DNA of 64,000 bases. Source: Belnapia sp. F-4-1 (GTDB lineage Bacteria; Pseudomonadota; Alphaproteobacteria; Acetobacterales; Acetobacteraceae). Location of the stretch: contig NZ_KN676113.1 in the NCBI RefSeq assembly GCF_000802185.1, positions 5,154,028-5,218,027 on the forward strand, written 5' to 3'. Position numbers and translations under genes: made by a program. The notes under the pieces are model-generated. The model was not told where the DNA came from. It saw only the letters and a program-made list of their open reading frames with translations, and made no database searches. Position 1 is the first letter of the stretch. Each line of letters opens with the position of its first letter. Below are positions 43,079-51,497 of the stretch, piece by piece.

Positions 43079-44044
43079 TTAATCCGGCTTGATATCGGCT
43101 TCGCGGATGAGGCGGCCCCAAAGGGCTGTCTCGCGGGCGAGCAGGTCGGTCAGCGCCACCGCGTCGCCGGTGGTCAGCGCCACGCCCTGCTGGGCAAGGC
43201 GGGCGCGGAGGTCGGCATCCTCGGTCGCGGCGCGGAGGGCGGTGCCGAGGCGGGCGAGGATCGGCGCCGGCGTGCCGGCGGGCGCGAAGAGGCCCTGCCA
43301 GAACACGGCGTCGAAGCCGGGGAGCGTGTCGGCGACGGGCGGGATCTCCGGCAGCAGCGGCTCGCGGGCGGCGGATGAGATGGCGAGGCCGCGGGTGGCG
43401 CCCTCCTGCAGGGCGGGCAGGGCTTCGAGCACGGCCTGGAACATCGCCCCGATGCGGCCGGCGCGAAGGTCGATCAGCGCCGGAGCGCCGCCGCGATAGG
43501 GCACATGCGTCACCTCGATGCCGGCGCGCTGGGCGAAGAGGGCGAGCGACAGGTGGTTCACCGCGCCGGTGCCGCTGCTGCCGAAGTTCAGCCGGCCCGG
43601 ATTGGCGCGGCACCAGGCGATCAGCTCCGCGGTGGTCTTCACCGGCAGGCTGGGGTGGATGTGGAGGACGAAGGCGCTGCGGAAGACCATGCCGACCGGC
43701 GCCAGTTCCCGCATCGGCTCGCGCGGGGTGAGGTTGGGCTGGAGGCCCGGGTTGATGGCAAGCGAGGAGGTGCCCATCAGCAGGGTGTGGCCGTCCGGCC
43801 GGGCCTGGGCGGCCGCCGTGTTGGCAACGGCGGTGGCGCCGCCGACGCGGTTCTCGACCACGACGGGGACGCCGAGTTCGCGGGACATCCGCTCGACGAC
43901 GGCGCGGGAGGTGACGTCGGTGAGGCCGCCCGGGGCGTAGCCGGAATAGACGGCGATGGGACGGGCGGGGAAGGATTCCTGGGCGCGCGCCAGGCGCGGG
44001 GCGAGCAGCAGGGGCAGGGCCAGCAGGGCGCGGCGATCAGGCAT
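43079..44044 (-). CDS. Bug-family tripartite tricarboxylate transporter receptor
   Basis: A 321-residue periplasmic receptor with a signal peptide (MPDRRALLALPLLLAPRLARAQ). Bug pattern: PIAVYSGYAPGGLTDVTSRAV, VVVENRVGGATAVANTAAA, GSSGTGAVNHLSLALFA, and VPYRGGAPALIDLRAGR. The first ligand loop reads YSGYAPGG rather than the usual VPFxPGG, so its ligand may differ from that of the other two Bug proteins here. A GAGGAAGGAAG ribosome site precedes the ATG at 44044. No TctAB genes are adjacent. It diverges from the phosphonate-type transporter operon. Confidence 0.92.
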   Translation of the reverse strand: MPDRRALLALPLLLAPRLARAQESFPARPIAVYSGYAPGGLTDVTSRAVVERMSRELGVPVVVENRVGGATAVANTAAAQARPDGHTLLMGTSSLAINPGLQPNLTPREPMRELAPVGMVFRSAFVLHIHPSLPVKTTAELIAWCRANPGRLNFGSSGTGAVNHLSLALFAQRAGIEVTHVPYRGGAPALIDLRAGRIGAMFQAVLEALPALQEGATRGLAISSAAREPLLPEIPPVADTLPGFDAVFWQGLFAPAGTPAPILARLGTALRAATEDADLRARLAQQGVALTTGDAVALTDLLARETALWGRLIREADIKPD

Positions 44045-44093
44045 CGGCTTCCTTCCTCGGGTTGCGCGGAGGCTGCGGCGGCGGGGCCGCGCT

Positions 44094-44115
44094 GGCAAGG
44101 GACCCGGCAAGGGAC
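44094..44115. repeat. Tandem 12-base direct repeat before the phnD-like operon
   Basis: GGCAAGGGAC occurs at 44094-44103 and again at 44106-44115, a period of 12 bases. It lies in the divergent region between a Bug receptor gene and the first phnD-like gene. It could be a regulator half-site pair or chance. Confidence 0.35.
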
Positions 44116-44196
44116 ATGGGGATGTCATCGTTCCATCATCAGTCCGTCACGGGATATTGGTAGAGGCCCGGCCAATCCGAATGGGAGAGGCCCCCG

Positions 44197-45183
44197 ATGC
44201 TCGCTCGCCGCCATCTTGCCGGCCTCCTGGCCGGCGCCGTGCTGTTGCCTGCCGCCGCCCGCGCGGCGCGCCGCACCCTCGATTCCGGCGTGGCGATGCC
44301 GCAGGCGGGCGAGCGCGCCTGGAAGGCGCAGGTGCCGATGCTGCGAATCGGCCTGCTCGGCGGCGAGAACGAGAGCGACCGGATGGGGCGGTTCGGCGCC
44401 TACCAGAAGCTGCTGGAGGAGACCTTCAAGCTCCCGGTGCGGCTGTTCCCGGCCTCCGACTATGCGGGCGTGCTGCAGGCCTTCAGCGCGGGGCAGATCG
44501 AGATGGCCTCGATGGGCCCCTCCGGCTATGCGGGCGCCTGGCTCGACACCAATGGCGGCGTCGAGCCACTGCTGGTGCCCGAGGAGAAGGACGGCTCCAT
44601 CTCCTATGTCTCGGTGCTGGTGGTGCGTGCCGACAGCGGCATCACCTCGCTCGAGCAGATGCGCGGCAAGTCGCTGGCCTGGGCGGACCCGAACTCCACC
44701 TCGGGCTACCTCATCCCGCGCTTCGCGCTCCGGAAGGCGGGGATCGGCGTCGAGAGCGGGCAGTATTTCAGCCGCACCGGCTTCGCCGGCGGGCACGAGC
44801 AGGGTGTCGTCGCCGTGCAGCAGAAGCAGTACGACGGGGCGATGACCTGGGCCTCCGGCCAGGGCGACCCGGCGCAGGGCTATTCCCGCGGCAACCTGCG
44901 GGCGATGGTGGAGAAGGGCATGCTGAACATGTCCGATCTCCGCATCATCTGGACCTCGGAGCCGATCATCAACGGTCCGCTTACCGTCCGCACCACGCTG
45001 CCGGCGGAGTTTAAGGAGGACATGAAGGCCTTCCACCTGGCGCTGCCGACGAGCAACCCGCAGGTCTACGAGCAGATCGAGCGTGGCGGCGGCACCGGCT
45101 ACCGCGAGGTGACGCACGCGCAGTTCCAGTTCCTCGTCGAGATGCGGCGGGAGGAGGCGAACGAGCGCCGGCGGCGGTCCTGA
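44197..45183 (+). CDS. phnD: Phosphonate-type ABC transporter substrate-binding protein (first copy)
   Basis: A 328-residue PhnD-like receptor. The signal peptide is [23 protein letters not shown]. Mature features: [51 protein letters not shown], and [15 protein letters not shown], whose Ser/Thr residues bind the phosphonate or phosphate-like group in the family. It opens a five-gene D-C-D-E-E set. It is about 65-70 percent identical by eye to the second copy at 46114-47094, so duplication followed by ligand divergence is likely. No C-P lyase genes are nearby. Confidence 0.92.
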   Translation: MLARRHLAGLLAGAVLLPAAARAARRTLDSGVAMPQAGERAWKAQVPMLRIGLLGGENESDRMGRFGAYQKLLEETFKLPVRLFPASDYAGVLQAFSAGQIEMASMGPSGYAGAWLDTNGGVEPLLVPEEKDGSISYVSVLVVRADSGITSLEQMRGKSLAWADPNSTSGYLIPRFALRKAGIGVESGQYFSRTGFAGGHEQGVVAVQQKQYDGAMTWASGQGDPAQGYSRGNLRAMVEKGMLNMSDLRIIWTSEPIINGPLTVRTTLPAEFKEDMKAFHLALPTSNPQVYEQIERGGGTGYREVTHAQFQFLVEMRREEANERRRRS

Positions 45184-45197
45184 CCGGAGGGGCGGTC

Positions 45198-46082
45198 GTG
45201 GGGTTGCGGCAAGTGGCGGCGCTGGAACAGGATGTCGCGGCCTGGATGGGTGCGCGCGGCATGCTGGAACTGAGGGGGCTGACCCGGCGCTTCGGCGCGA
45301 CGGTCGCCGTCGACCATGTGGACCTCGATGTGCCCGCCGGGCAGATGGTCGGCATCATCGGGCGGTCGGGCGCGGGCAAGTCCACCCTGCTGCGGATGAT
45401 CAACCGGCTCGAGACGCCCTCCTCGGGGCAGATCCTTTCGGGCGGACGGGACGTGACGGCGCTCGAGGGGCGGGGCCTGCGCGAATGGCGGCGCGACTGC
45501 GCCATGGTCTTCCAGCAATTCAACCTCGTCCAAAGGCTCGACGTGCTGACCAACGTGCTGATCGGGCGGCTCGCCTGGCAGCGCGGCTGGCGCTCGCTGA
45601 TGGTGCTGGTGGGGGCGCGCTTCACCGCGGAGGAGCGGGCGATGGCGCTGGCGGCGCTCGACCGCTTCGGCCTGGCCGAGACGGCGCTGCAGCGGGCTGA
45701 GACGCTTTCGGGCGGGCAGCAGCAGCGCGTCGCGCTGTGCCGGGCGCTGTTGCAGCAGCCGCGGCTGGTGCTGGCCGACGAGCCGATCGCCTCGCTCGAC
45801 CCGCGCAACGCGCAGCTGGTGATGGATGCGCTGCGCGACGTGAACCGCCGCGACGGGCTGACGGTGCTGGTCAACCTGCACCATCTCGACACGGCGCGGC
45901 AGTATTGCGACCGGATTGTCGCGATGCAGGCGGGCAAGGTCGTCTTCGACGGGACGCCGGCGGCGCTCACGCCCGAGCGGGTGCGGGCGGTCTACGGCAT
46001 CACCGAGCAGGAATTCGCCGCCGAGGCGGAGGCGCGGCGGCGGGCCGCCGAGCCTGCCCCGGCCACCCTGGCGGTGGCATAG
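45198..46082 (+). CDS. phnC: Phosphonate-type ABC transporter ATP-binding protein
   Basis: A 294-residue ABC ATPase of the PhnC type. Walker A is [18 protein letters not shown], the Q-loop is [20 protein letters not shown] (PhnC-typical), the signature is [15 protein letters not shown], and Walker B is [13 protein letters not shown]. The GTG at 45198 is 7 bases after CGGAGGGG, the best ribosome site, and adds a 21-residue leader before MLELRGL; ATGs at 45246 and 45261 are alternatives. It lies between the two phnD-like genes and powers uptake through the two PhnE-like permeases. Confidence 0.93.
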   Translation: MGLRQVAALEQDVAAWMGARGMLELRGLTRRFGATVAVDHVDLDVPAGQMVGIIGRSGAGKSTLLRMINRLETPSSGQILSGGRDVTALEGRGLREWRRDCAMVFQQFNLVQRLDVLTNVLIGRLAWQRGWRSLMVLVGARFTAEERAMALAALDRFGLAETALQRAETLSGGQQQRVALCRALLQQPRLVLADEPIASLDPRNAQLVMDALRDVNRRDGLTVLVNLHHLDTARQYCDRIVAMQAGKVVFDGTPAALTPERVRAVYGITEQEFAAEAEARRRAAEPAPATLAVA

Positions 46083-46113
46083 TCCGGGGTTCGACCCTGG
46101 ACGGAGCACCCCG

Positions 46114-47094
46114 ATGCCGACGCGACGCGCTGCCCTGGCCGGCCTGCTGGCCCTCCCGCTGCTCCCCTGCCCTGCCCTGGCGCAGCGGCGCTCGGTGGAT
46201 GCGGGGATCGAATTCCCCAACGCCGGGGCGCGGGCCTGGAAGGCGCAGCTGCCGCAGCTCCGCGTCGGGCTGCTCGGCGGCGAGAACGAGGCGGACCGGC
46301 TGGGGCGGTTCGACGCCTACAGCGCGTTGCTGGAGCGGACCTTCGAGCTTCCGGTGCGGCTGTTCCCGGCCAGCGACTATGCGGGGGTGATCCAGGCCTT
46401 CGGCGCGAAACAGCTCGACATCGCCAACATGTCGCCAGCGGCCTATGCCGGAGCCTGGCTCGACACCAATGGCGGCGTCGAGCCGCTGGTGACGACGGAG
46501 GAGGCGGACGGCTCCGTCTCCTATGTCGCGGTGATGCTGGTGCGGGCGGATAGCGGCATCGCCTCCATCGAGGGGATGCGGGGCAAGGCGATGGCCTGGT
46601 CGGACCCCAATTCCGCCAGCGGCTACCTGATCCCGCGCTTCTCGCTCCGGCGGCAGGGGATCAACCCGGAGCAGTTCTTCGGGCGGACGGGCTTTGCCGG
46701 CGGGCATGAGCAGGCAGTCGTCGCCGTGTTGCAGCGGCAATACGACGCCGCCGTCACCTGGGCGAGCGGCCAGGGCGACGAGGCGCAGGGCTTCACCCGC
46801 GGGGCGCTGCGCGCGATGGTCGAGAAGGGGCTGGTCGACATGCGGCAGCTCCGGGTGATCTGGCGCTCCGAGCCGATCATCAACGGGCCGCAGACGGTGC
46901 GGAGCGAGCTGCCGGCGGCCTTCAAGGAGGACATGAGGCTCTTCCACCTGGCGCTGCCGAAGGCCCATCCGGACATCTACCGCCAGATCGAGCGCGGCGG
47001 CGGGGCGGGCTACCGCGAGGTCTCGGCCGCCGACTACCAGTTCATGATCGACATGCGGCGGCAGGAGGCGGCGGAACGCCGGCGACGCAACTGA
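46114..47094 (+). CDS. phnD: Phosphonate-type ABC transporter substrate-binding protein (second copy)
   Basis: A 326-residue PhnD-like receptor with a signal peptide (MPTRRAALAGLLALPLLPCPALA). It repeats the first copy closely: [66 protein letters not shown]. Differences at the ligand-loop positions (SMGPSG versus NMSPAA, NSTSG versus NSASG) suggest a different ligand or affinity. ACGGAG precedes the ATG. Its stop TGA is overlapped by the apparent CTG start of the first permease gene. Confidence 0.92.
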   Translation: MPTRRAALAGLLALPLLPCPALAQRRSVDAGIEFPNAGARAWKAQLPQLRVGLLGGENEADRLGRFDAYSALLERTFELPVRLFPASDYAGVIQAFGAKQLDIANMSPAAYAGAWLDTNGGVEPLVTTEEADGSVSYVAVMLVRADSGIASIEGMRGKAMAWSDPNSASGYLIPRFSLRRQGINPEQFFGRTGFAGGHEQAVVAVLQRQYDAAVTWASGQGDEAQGFTRGALRAMVEKGLVDMRQLRVIWRSEPIINGPQTVRSELPAAFKEDMRLFHLALPKAHPDIYRQIERGGGAGYREVSAADYQFMIDMRRQEAAERRRRN

Positions 47095-47966
47095 GCACTT
47101 CCGTCATCCATCAGGGCGATGCCGCCTATCGCGCGGCGCGGCGGCAGAAGTGGCGGGCGACGCTGCTCGGCCTCGTCATCCTCGCCCTTTGCCTTCTGGC
47201 CTCGGCGCGGATCAGCGAGGCCTATCCGGCGACGCTGCTCGCGGGGCTGCCGCGCATCGGCGAGTACTTCTCGCGCATCACGCCGGCGCTGCGCTGGGAC
47301 GCGCTGCTGGCCGGGGTGGAAATGGAGGGCAGCCTCGCCTTCTGGATGTACCGGCTGGACAGCTGGGCCTGGCTGCTCTTCGAGACGGCCAACATGGCGG
47401 CGCTGGCGACCCTGGCGGGGGCCGGGGCGGCGCTGCTGCTGGCCTTCCCGGCGGCGCGCAACCTCGGCGCCGGGCGGGTGCTGAACCCGCTGGCGCGGCG
47501 GCTGCTGGAGGCGATGCGGACGGTGCCCGAGATCGTCTTCGCGCTGATCTTCGTCTGGGCCTTCGGCGTCGGGCCGCTGGCGGGCATCCTCGCCATCGCG
47601 GTGCACACGGCCGGCGCCTGCGGCAAGCTCTTCGCCGAAAGCATCGAGAATACCGGGCTCGGCGCCTGGGCCGGCGTGCGCTCGGCAGGCGGCAGCTGGA
47701 CGCAGGCCTGCCGCTTCGCCATCCTGCCGCAGGTGGCGCCGAGCCTGCTGTCCTATGCCCTGCTCCGCTTCGAGATCAACCTGCGCTCGGCGAGCGTCAT
47801 CGGCTTCGTCGGCGCGGGCGGCATCGGCGAGGAACTCTACAAGGTGATCGCCTTCAACTACTACGAGGAGATCAGCGCCATCCTGCTGCTGGTCATCCTC
47901 GCCGTCTTCGCCATCGACCTGCTCTCGGAGCGGCTGCGGCACCGCGTGATTGGGGGGATGCAATGA
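47091..47966 (+). CDS. phnE: Phosphonate-type ABC transporter permease (first copy), apparent CTG start
   Basis: A 291-residue permease. An ATG or GTG start near 47310-47316 would delete a first membrane helix (WRATLLGLVILALCLLASA) that PhnE proteins, including the next gene, possess. The frame upstream of 47310 has no ATG, GTG or TTG, but a CTG at 47091 overlaps the phnD stop as CTGA, the same 4-base geometry seen at many junctions here. CTG is therefore the most economical start. The permease signature region is AGGSWTQACRFAILPQVAPSLL (EAA loop), followed by two helices and the C-terminal VIGGMQ. It forms the channel with the second permease. Confidence 0.75.
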   Translation: MSTSVIHQGDAAYRAARRQKWRATLLGLVILALCLLASARISEAYPATLLAGLPRIGEYFSRITPALRWDALLAGVEMEGSLAFWMYRLDSWAWLLFETANMAALATLAGAGAALLLAFPAARNLGAGRVLNPLARRLLEAMRTVPEIVFALIFVWAFGVGPLAGILAIAVHTAGACGKLFAESIENTGLGAWAGVRSAGGSWTQACRFAILPQVAPSLLSYALLRFEINLRSASVIGFVGAGGIGEELYKVIAFNYYEEISAILLLVILAVFAIDLLSERLRHRVIGGMQ

Positions 47967-48793
47967 GCGCGGCACCGGATGTGGCGGCCTGGCGGGCGCG
48001 GATGCCGGGCGCCTTCGGCGGCGGCCCGCGCGGGCGGGTGCTGGCGGGGCTCGGCTGGCTGGGCTTCCTGCTCTGGCTCGGCTGGGCGCTCTGGCATTTC
48101 GACGTCTCGCCGCAGCGGCTGTGGAACGGGCTCGCGGGGCTGGCGACGATCCTCCGGCTGATGGTGCCGCCCTCGCCGGGCGAGTTGTGGGTGGACATCC
48201 TCCAGGGCCTCGCCGAGAGCGTCGCCATGGCCTTCCTCGGCACCTTCATCGCGGCGGTGATCGCCGTGCCGCTCGGCTTCCTCGGCGCGGGGAATGTCGT
48301 CACCAACACGCTGTTCCGCTTCTCGCTGCGGCGGGTCTTCGACGGGTTCCGCGGCATCGACCAGCTGATCTGGGCGCTGGCCTTCGTGCGCGCGGTGGGG
48401 CTCGGGCCGCTGGCCGGGGTGCTGGCGATCGCCACGGCGGATGTCGCGGTGCTGGCGAAGCTGAATGCCGAGGCGATCGAGAATGCCGAGCGGCGGCAGG
48501 TGGAGGGCATCACCGCGGCGGGCGGCGGCTTCCTGGCGCGGCTGCGCTTCGGCGTGCTGCCGCAGGTGCTGCCGGTGATGCTGGCCCAGGCGCTCTACTT
48601 CTTCGAGAGCAACACGCGCTCGGCGGCGATCCTCGGCGTGGTGGGCGCGGGCGGGATCGGGCTGCAGATCTCGGAGCGCATCCGCGTCAGGCACTGGGAC
48701 GAGGTCGCCTTCATCATCCTGCTGATGGTGGCGACCGTCGCGGCGATCGACTGGCTCTCGGCGCGGCTCAGGCGGCGGCTGATCGGCGGCTGA
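47963..48793 (+). CDS. phnE: Phosphonate-type ABC transporter permease (second copy)
   Basis: A 276-residue membrane protein with about 6 helices. The EAA loop, which contacts PhnC, is ITAAGGGFLARLRFGVLPQVLP, followed by FESNTRSAAILGVVGAGGIGLQI as in PhnE. The N-terminal helix is LAGLGWLGFLLWLGWALW. The ATG overlaps the previous permease gene (ATGA), so the two are made together, probably as a heterodimeric channel. The likely substrate is a phosphonate, phosphite or phosphate ester. Confidence 0.92.
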   Translation: MSAAPDVAAWRARMPGAFGGGPRGRVLAGLGWLGFLLWLGWALWHFDVSPQRLWNGLAGLATILRLMVPPSPGELWVDILQGLAESVAMAFLGTFIAAVIAVPLGFLGAGNVVTNTLFRFSLRRVFDGFRGIDQLIWALAFVRAVGLGPLAGVLAIATADVAVLAKLNAEAIENAERRQVEGITAAGGGFLARLRFGVLPQVLPVMLAQALYFFESNTRSAAILGVVGAGGIGLQISERIRVRHWDEVAFIILLMVATVAAIDWLSARLRRRLIGG

Positions 48794-48811
48794 GCCGCGC
48801 CGGGGCCGGCG

Positions 48812-49312
48812 CTACTGGTTGCGCGGGTCGTCGGCGGGGTTCACGTAGCGGATGCCCTGCGGCCCCATGCCGTGGAGCTGGAGCTCGGTATCCTCGGTGA
48901 ACCAGGCGTAGTGGGTCATCCCCTTCGCCACGAAGGAATAGCCGCCGGCGGCCACCCGCTCGCCCTTCGCCTCGTCCAGCCGGTCACCGGTCCCGATGTT
49001 GAAGCTGCCGGAGAGGACGGTGACGTTCTCGTCGTTCGGATGGGTATGGGCGGCGATACGGAAGCCGGCGGGCACGCGCAGGCGGACGACATACATGCCC
49101 TCCTTCGATGGGTCGCCGTGCAGCACGGCGAGCTGGGCGCCGCGGGCATAGGCGGCCGGCGCCGACCAGCGGAGCGCATTGGGCTGCACCGTGGCGTGCG
49201 GCCCATGGCCGTGCGCGCCTTGCGCTGTGCCTGGCCCCCCGCCCTGGGCCCGGGCGGCGAGCGGCGCCACCGCGGCGGCCAGCGCGGCGGCTGCAAATTC
49301 GCGTTTCCTCAT
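48812..49312 (-). CDS. Exported cupin-domain protein
   Basis: A 166-residue single cupin. A signal peptide (MRKREFAAAALAAAVAPLAARAQG) with a KR pair is followed by a His-rich linker (GAHGHGPHATV) and the cupin barrel: IAAHTHPNDENVTVLSGSFNIGTG has the HxH-x-E-type metal site, and GMTHYAWFTEDTELQLHG holds the second half. It probably binds a metal in the periplasm; the reaction or ligand is unknown. It converges on the permease gene with an 18-base gap and diverges from the AraC regulator. Confidence 0.85.
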   Translation of the reverse strand: MRKREFAAAALAAAVAPLAARAQGGGPGTAQGAHGHGPHATVQPNALRWSAPAAYARGAQLAVLHGDPSKEGMYVVRLRVPAGFRIAAHTHPNDENVTVLSGSFNIGTGDRLDEAKGERVAAGGYSFVAKGMTHYAWFTEDTELQLHGMGPQGIRYVNPADDPRNQ

Positions 49313-49472
49313 CGCTTGTCCTCCCCGTGGTCGTGATCGGGCCGGGGGCAGCCGGCCTCCCGCCGGCGTTGCCCCGCGACGGGTTGCAATTAGACAATCC
49401 GCCGGCGAAGGCGAATGACCGGCCGGCCGGATGATCTAGCCGGGCGTCCGGCAGGACGAGGGAGCCCGGCCG

Positions 49473-50432
49473 ATGGACCCGCTCTCGGATGTGCTGCGAT
49501 CCGTGCGGCTGACCGGCGGCCTTTTCGTCGAGGCGCATTTCACCGCGCCCTGGTGCGTGACCGCGCAGGTGCCGCCCGGCCTCTGGGCCGAGCTGCTGGC
49601 GGCCCCTTCCCATCTGATCGCCTATCACGTGGTGCTGGAGGGGGAGATGCGGGTCGGCCTGGCGGAGGCGCCGGACTTCCTCGTCCGGGCCGGCGAGGTC
49701 GTGCTGTTCCCGCGGAACGACGGGCATGAGCTGTCGAGCGGGCCGGGGCTCGCGCCGGTCCGGGCGGATGCGCTGCTGCAGCCGACGGCGGAGGGCGGCC
49801 TGCTGCGCATCCGCCATGGCGGCGACGGCGCGGCGACGCATCTCGTCTGCGGCTTCCTCGGCAGCGAGGGTGCGGCCAACCCGCTGATCGCCAGCCTGCC
49901 GCCGGTGCTGCGGCTCGACCTGCGGCAGGGGCCCGCCTGGGGCTGGGTCGAGGCCTCGGTGCGCTTCGCCGCGGCCGAGCTGGCGGCGGGGCGGCTGCCG
50001 ACCTCGGATGTGGTGTCGCGGCTGTCGGAGACGCTGCTGCTGGAGGCGATGCGGCACTACCTCGCCGCGCCGGGGCCGACGGGGCCGGGCTGGCTGCGGG
50101 GGCTCGGCGACCCCTGCATCGGCCGGGCGCTGGGGCTGATCCATGGCGACATCACCCTGCGCTGGTCGGTGGCCGGCCTGGCGCGGGCCGTGGGGATGTC
50201 GCGCAGCGCCTTCGTCAAGCGGTTCTGCGCGCTGATCGGCATGCCGCCGATGCGCTACCTGGCCGCCTGGCGGCTGCACCGCGCCGGGCAGCAGCTGCGC
50301 GAGGGCGGGCGGACCGTCGGGCAGGTGACGCATGCGGTGGGCTATGCCTCGGAGGAGGCGTTCAGCCGCGCCTTCAAGCGGCAGTACGGGCTCTCGCCGC
50401 GGGAGTGGCGGCTGCAGCGGCCGCACCCGTAG
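49473..50432 (+). CDS. AraC-family transcriptional regulator
   Basis: A 319-residue regulator. The N-terminal cupin-like sensing domain (VVLEGEMRVGLAEAPDFLVRAGEVVLFPRNDGHEL) is of the AraC_binding/cupin_6 type. The C-terminal AraC HTH pair is clear: WSVAGLARAVGMSRSAFVKRFCALIGMPPMRYLAAWRL, then VTHAVGYASEEAFSRAFKRQYGLSPREW. It likely controls neighbours such as the downstream Bug receptor (72 bases away) or the divergent cupin gene in response to a small ligand. The ATG at 49473 has a GAGGGAG site. Confidence 0.92.
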   Translation: MDPLSDVLRSVRLTGGLFVEAHFTAPWCVTAQVPPGLWAELLAAPSHLIAYHVVLEGEMRVGLAEAPDFLVRAGEVVLFPRNDGHELSSGPGLAPVRADALLQPTAEGGLLRIRHGGDGAATHLVCGFLGSEGAANPLIASLPPVLRLDLRQGPAWGWVEASVRFAAAELAAGRLPTSDVVSRLSETLLLEAMRHYLAAPGPTGPGWLRGLGDPCIGRALGLIHGDITLRWSVAGLARAVGMSRSAFVKRFCALIGMPPMRYLAAWRLHRAGQQLREGGRTVGQVTHAVGYASEEAFSRAFKRQYGLSPREWRLQRPHP

Positions 50433-50503
50433 TCCGGCGGCTTTACGGGCCGGGCGGGTTCGTGCTGGAAGCGGGGCGAATCTCGCCGAGGGAAACGCCG
50501 CCC

Positions 50504-51484
50504 ATGCTCATCCCGCGCCGCCTGCTGCTGGCCGCCCCTGCCCTGCTCGCGGCCGGGCGGGCATCCCCTGCCGTCGCCCAGGCGTCCTGGCCGGAGCGGC
50601 CGCTGCGGCTGATCGTCCCCTTCCCCGGCGGCTCGACGCCGGATATCGCGGGGCGGGCGGTGGCGACCCATTACAGCCAGGCGCTGGGGCAGCCCTGTGT
50701 GGTCGACAACCGGCCCGGCGCGGGCGGCAATATCGGCACCGATGCGGTGGCGAAGGCCACGGACGGGCATACCATCGGCGTCTCGATCAACGGACCGCTG
50801 ACGACGGCGCCGGCGCTCTTTCCGAACCTGCCCTACGACCCGGTGCGGGACCTGGCGCCGGTCTCGCTGCTAATGCGCGGGGCGCAGCTGCTGGTCGTCC
50901 GGGCGGATCTGCCGGTGAAGGATCTCGGCGAGTTCCTCGCGCGGGTGAAGGCGGAGCCGGGGCGGTACTCCTTCGGCTCGGTGGGGTCGGGCTCGGGCGG
51001 GCACCTCGCCATGATGGACCTGCTGGCGCGGGCGCGCGGGGAGATGCTGCACGTCCCCTATCGCGGCTTCCCGCCGGCGGTGATCGACCTGGTGGCCGGG
51101 CGAATCGACGCGATGGTCATCATCGCGGCCGGCATCCTGCCGCAGCTGCGCGAGGGGCAGGTGCGGGCGCTGGCGGTCACCGCCGAGGCACGCATCCGCC
51201 AGGCGCCGGAGGTGCCGACGCTGGCGGAGGCAGGGATCGCGGATGCGGCGAGCTATGCCTGGATCGGGCTGATCGCGCCGGCCTCGACGCCGGGCGAACG
51301 GGTGGCGCGGCTTTCGGCCGAGGCGCAGCGGGCGCTGGCGGCGCCGGAGGCGCGGACGGCGCTGGAGGCGGCGGGATTCGAGGTGGTGGCGAGTTCGCCG
51401 GAAGTGATGCGCGGGTACATGGCGGCCGAGGCGGCGCGCTGGGGCGGGCTGATCCGGCGGCTGGGGATCAGGGCCGAGGCCTGA
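50504..51484 (+). CDS. Bug-family tripartite tricarboxylate transporter receptor
   Basis: A 326-residue receptor with a signal peptide (MLIPRRLLLAAPALLAAGRASPAVAQ). Bug landmarks: LRLIVPFPGGSTPDIAGRAV, CVVDNRPGAGGNIGTDAVA, GSVGSGSGGHLAMMDLLA, and VPYRGFPPAVIDLVAGR. It lies behind the AraC regulator on the same strand and may be its target. No TctAB genes are adjacent. The ATG was placed at the signal peptide, behind a GAGGGAAACG site; longer frames extend into the regulator gene. Confidence 0.92.
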   Translation: MLIPRRLLLAAPALLAAGRASPAVAQASWPERPLRLIVPFPGGSTPDIAGRAVATHYSQALGQPCVVDNRPGAGGNIGTDAVAKATDGHTIGVSINGPLTTAPALFPNLPYDPVRDLAPVSLLMRGAQLLVVRADLPVKDLGEFLARVKAEPGRYSFGSVGSGSGGHLAMMDLLARARGEMLHVPYRGFPPAVIDLVAGRIDAMVIIAAGILPQLREGQVRALAVTAEARIRQAPEVPTLAEAGIADAASYAWIGLIAPASTPGERVARLSAEAQRALAAPEARTALEAAGFEVVASSPEVMRGYMAAEAARWGGLIRRLGIRAEA

Positions 51485-51497
51485 TCCCCTTCCCCAC

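Noticed and set aside
46086..46100. T-loop-like GGGGTTCGACCC between phnC and the second phnD
   Set aside because: Only a short dyad; there is no room for a tRNA in the 31-base gap.
47316..47966. Short permease gene starting at the first ATG
   Set aside because: It would lose the first membrane helix that PhnE proteins have, and strong coding sequence continues upstream to 47091.
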